DNA of 8,234 nt from an uncultured Acinetobacter sp. (GTDB lineage: Bacteria > Pseudomonadota > Gammaproteobacteria > Pseudomonadales > Moraxellaceae): NCBI GenBank assembly GCA_900771065.1, contig CAAGMP010000298.1, forward strand, positions 1-8,234, read 5' to 3'. The notes under the pieces are model-generated. The model saw nothing but the letters and a program-made list of their open reading frames with translations. It was not told the origin of the DNA and searched no databases. Shown in pieces: positions 6,446-8,234 of this stretch; positions within the stretch are counted from its first letter, which is position 1, and the number at the start of each line of letters is the position of its first letter. The position numbers and the translations under genes are program-made.

Positions 6446-7735
6446 ATGCGACGTTTATCGACTCAAGCGCAAAATTTTCAACAAGATTTTGCCGATTTGT
6501 TGGCTTTTGAAACTGTAAATGATCCTGAACTATTAAAAACAGTCGATCAAATTATTGCTGATGTGCGTCAATATGGTGATGCACATGTGCTGAAACTAAC
6601 GCAACAGTTCGATCGACATCCTGCGCATCAATTTTCTGATTTAGAACTGAGCCAAGCCCAATTAAAAGCAGCATTTGATGGTTTAAATACGGAAGTGCGT
6701 GCTGCTTTAGAGTTGGCAGCGGATCGTATCCGTGAATTTCATCAAGCCCAAAAGCAAGAAGGGTGGACTTATGTTGATGCTTTAGGTAATACCTTAGGTC
6801 AAAAAGTGACTCCGCTAGATCGTGTGGGTATTTACGTTCCAGGTGGCTTAGCATCTTATCCTTCTTCGGTATTAATGAATGCTATTCCTGCACATGTTGC
6901 AGGTGTTGCCGAAATCATTATGGTTGTGCCTGCGCCAAATGGTGAATTAAATCCTTTAGTTTTAGCAGCAGCTCATTTGGCTGGCGTTTCTCGTGTCTTT
7001 ACGATTGGCGGAGCGCAAGCGGTTGCGGCTTTGGCTTATGGTACGGAAACTATTCCGAGTGTGGATAAAATTACAGGTCCAGGCAATCGTTTTGTGGCTG
7101 CGGCAAAACGCGCTGTATTTGGTCAAGTGGGCATTGACATGATTGCAGGTCCATCTGAAATTTTAGTTTATGCTGAAGGTGAAAATGATCCAAAATGGTT
7201 GGCAATGGATGTATTATCACAAGCTGAACACGACACTGTAGCGCAAGCCATTTTTATTACGCCTGATGAAGAATTGTTAAATGCAGTTGAACAAGCGATT
7301 GAAGAGCATCTAGCAGCTTTACCGAAAGCAGAGATTGCACGTACGTCAATTGCTAATCGTGGTGCGTTGGTTTTAGTTCAAAATCGTCAAGAAGCGATTG
7401 ATTTAATTAATCAAGTTGCACCTGAACATTTGGAATTATGTTTAGATGAAGCACAAATAATGGCTGAAGAAATTCGCCATGCTGGTGCTATTTTTATGGG
7501 ACGCTATACACCTGAAGCCATTGGTGATTATTGTGCTGGACCAAATCACGTTTTACCGACTTCAGGTACAGCGCGTTTTTCTTCACCTTTAGGCGTATAT
7601 GATTTTCAAAAGCGTTCAAGTTTGATTATGTGTTCACAGCAAGGGGTAAAAACTTTAGCTCAAACTGCCGACATTTTGGCGCAGCAAGAAAATTTAGATG
7701 CACATGCGCGTTCTGCACGTTACCGCTATCAATAA
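6446..7735 (+). CDS. hisD: Histidinol dehydrogenase HisD
   Basis: HisD is the zinc enzyme that oxidises L-histidinol to L-histidine with two NAD+, the last two steps of the pathway, in the cytoplasm. From ATG 6446 it has 429 residues, the normal family size. The zinc ligands known from E. coli are all present: Gln259 and His262 (SQAEHD), Asp361 (GDYCAG) and His420 (AHARSA). The catalytic pair Glu327-His328 lies in APEHLEL. The nucleotide-binding part includes VGIYVPGG near 127-134 and the signature ITGPGNRFVAAAKRA with IDMIAGPSEI near 209-239. GTG 6434 or TTG 6443 in the same frame are possible earlier starts; I prefer ATG 6446 because GGG at 6436-6438 is at normal distance and MRRLST matches my recall of homologues. 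A terminator precedes and another follows, so hisD looks like its own unit, with hisC behind it. Confidence 0.97.
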   Translation: MRRLSTQAQNFQQDFADLLAFETVNDPELLKTVDQIIADVRQYGDAHVLKLTQQFDRHPAHQFSDLELSQAQLKAAFDGLNTEVRAALELAADRIREFHQAQKQEGWTYVDALGNTLGQKVTPLDRVGIYVPGGLASYPSSVLMNAIPAHVAGVAEIIMVVPAPNGELNPLVLAAAHLAGVSRVFTIGGAQAVAALAYGTETIPSVDKITGPGNRFVAAAKRAVFGQVGIDMIAGPSEILVYAEGENDPKWLAMDVLSQAEHDTVAQAIFITPDEELLNAVEQAIEEHLAALPKAEIARTSIANRGALVLVQNRQEAIDLINQVAPEHLELCLDEAQIMAEEIRHAGAIFMGRYTPEAIGDYCAGPNHVLPTSGTARFSSPLGVYDFQKRSSLIMCSQQGVKTLAQTADILAQQENLDAHARSARYRYQ

Positions 7736-7751
7736 AGCCAGAATAAAAGAG

Positions 7752-7778
7752 AAAAGGGCTGAAATTCAGCCTTTTTTT
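7752..7778 (+). terminator. Intrinsic terminator between hisD and hisC
   Basis: The core GGCTG (7757-7761) pairs with CAGCC (7767-7771) around AAATT, extended by a G-U pair and four A-T pairs. Seven T (7772-7778) follow. It lies 16 bases after the hisD stop and 25 bases before the hisC start, and the stem is weaker than the two other terminators here. Confidence 0.85.
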
Positions 7779-7803
7779 GAGAAAATTTTTTGAGATAAAT
7801 CAT

Positions 7804-8234
7804 ATGAAAATTACTGCTGAACAAAAACGATTTTGGAGTCCTGAAGTACGTGAATTAGAACCGTATACACCGGGTGAACAGCCAAAAATCCAAAATTTAC
7901 TTAAACTCAATACCAATGAAAATCCATATCCACCATCACCAAAAGTTGTTGAAGCAGTACAAGCGATTTTAGCTGATTCTGCTGATGTATTGCGTTTATA
8001 TCCAGACCCAGATGCAACCTTATTAAAACAAGCCATTGCTAAACAGCAAAATGTACCTGTTGAAAATGTATTTGTTGGAAACGGTTCAGATGAAGTTTTA
8101 GCACATATTTTTAAAGCATTTTTTGTGCAAGAATTACCATTACTTTATCCTGATATTACCTATAGCTTCTATCCTGTTTATAGCCAATTTTTTGCTGTAA
8201 AAACAAAAGTTTTACCATTGAATGAAGATCGGAA
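7804..8234 (+). CDS. hisC: Histidinol-phosphate aminotransferase HisC (5' part, cut at right edge)
   Basis: HisC is the PLP enzyme that converts imidazole acetol-phosphate and glutamate to histidinol phosphate. The frame runs from ATG 7804 to the window end without a stop, giving 143 codons of a protein usually about 350-370 residues long. The class-I/II aminotransferase N-terminal features are present: LKLNTNENPYPPSP at about 34-47, RLYPDPDA at about 64-71, and VGNGSDEVL at about 94-102, the cofactor phosphate-binding turn. The PLP lysine lies beyond the window. A weak Shine-Dalgarno (GAGA at 7792-7795) stands 8 bases before the ATG. It follows hisD by 68 bases with a terminator in the gap and no clear promoter, so it may depend on read-through. 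Confidence 0.95.
   Translation, partial: MKITAEQKRFWSPEVRELEPYTPGEQPKIQNLLKLNTNENPYPPSPKVVEAVQAILADSADVLRLYPDPDATLLKQAIAKQQNVPVENVFVGNGSDEVLAHIFKAFFVQELPLLYPDITYSFYPVYSQFFAVKTKVLPLNEDR

Noticed and set aside
6552..6854. Minus-strand open frame of 100 codons inside hisD
   Set aside because: It is antisense to conserved hisD sequence. The His-rich composition follows from complementing the hisD codons.
7800..8036. Minus-strand open frame of 78 codons near the right end
   Set aside because: It is the antisense shadow of hisC, whose + strand frame shows clear family motifs.

Overview
This A+T-rich window reads as a chromosomal housekeeping segment from a gammaproteobacterium of the Moraxellaceae, most likely Acinetobacter. 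The reasons are the gene order rpoN, hpf, ibaG, murA, hisG, hisD, hisC, the protein sequences as I remember them for that genus, and a short-form HisG. The genus call comes from recall and was not searched. All genes lie on the + strand.

Left part (1-1994): the 3' end of an unrecognised gene whose frame is open to the left edge, then a full Na+/phosphate cotransporter-family gene with a C-terminal PhoU-like helical region, starting at TTG. Middle (1995-3981): rpoN (sigma-54), then hpf (ribosome hibernation factor), closed by a strong intrinsic terminator. Next (3982-6318): ibaG (BolA family), murA (first committed step of peptidoglycan synthesis) and hisG (first step of histidine synthesis). 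These are tightly packed, with murA and hisG overlapping by one base, and end at a second intrinsic terminator. Right part (6319-8234): hisD with its own candidate promoter and a third terminator, then the 5' part of hisC, cut by the window edge.

The genes fall into four apparent transcription units: the phosphate transporter with or without the upstream gene, rpoN-hpf, ibaG-murA-hisG, and hisD followed by hisC. They link global regulation and ribosome hibernation to cell-wall and histidine synthesis, but not as one pathway. No stretch over 300 bases lacks a gene. The longest gaps are about 145 bases (3930-4074) and 155 bases (6291-6445), each holding a terminator and candidate control sequence.

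I see no mobile element, CRISPR array, tRNA, rRNA or obvious new multi-gene system. The most interesting signal is a well-spaced sigma-54 (-24/-12) promoter-like motif in the leader of rpoN itself, just downstream of a candidate sigma-70 promoter. That placement suggests autoregulation.
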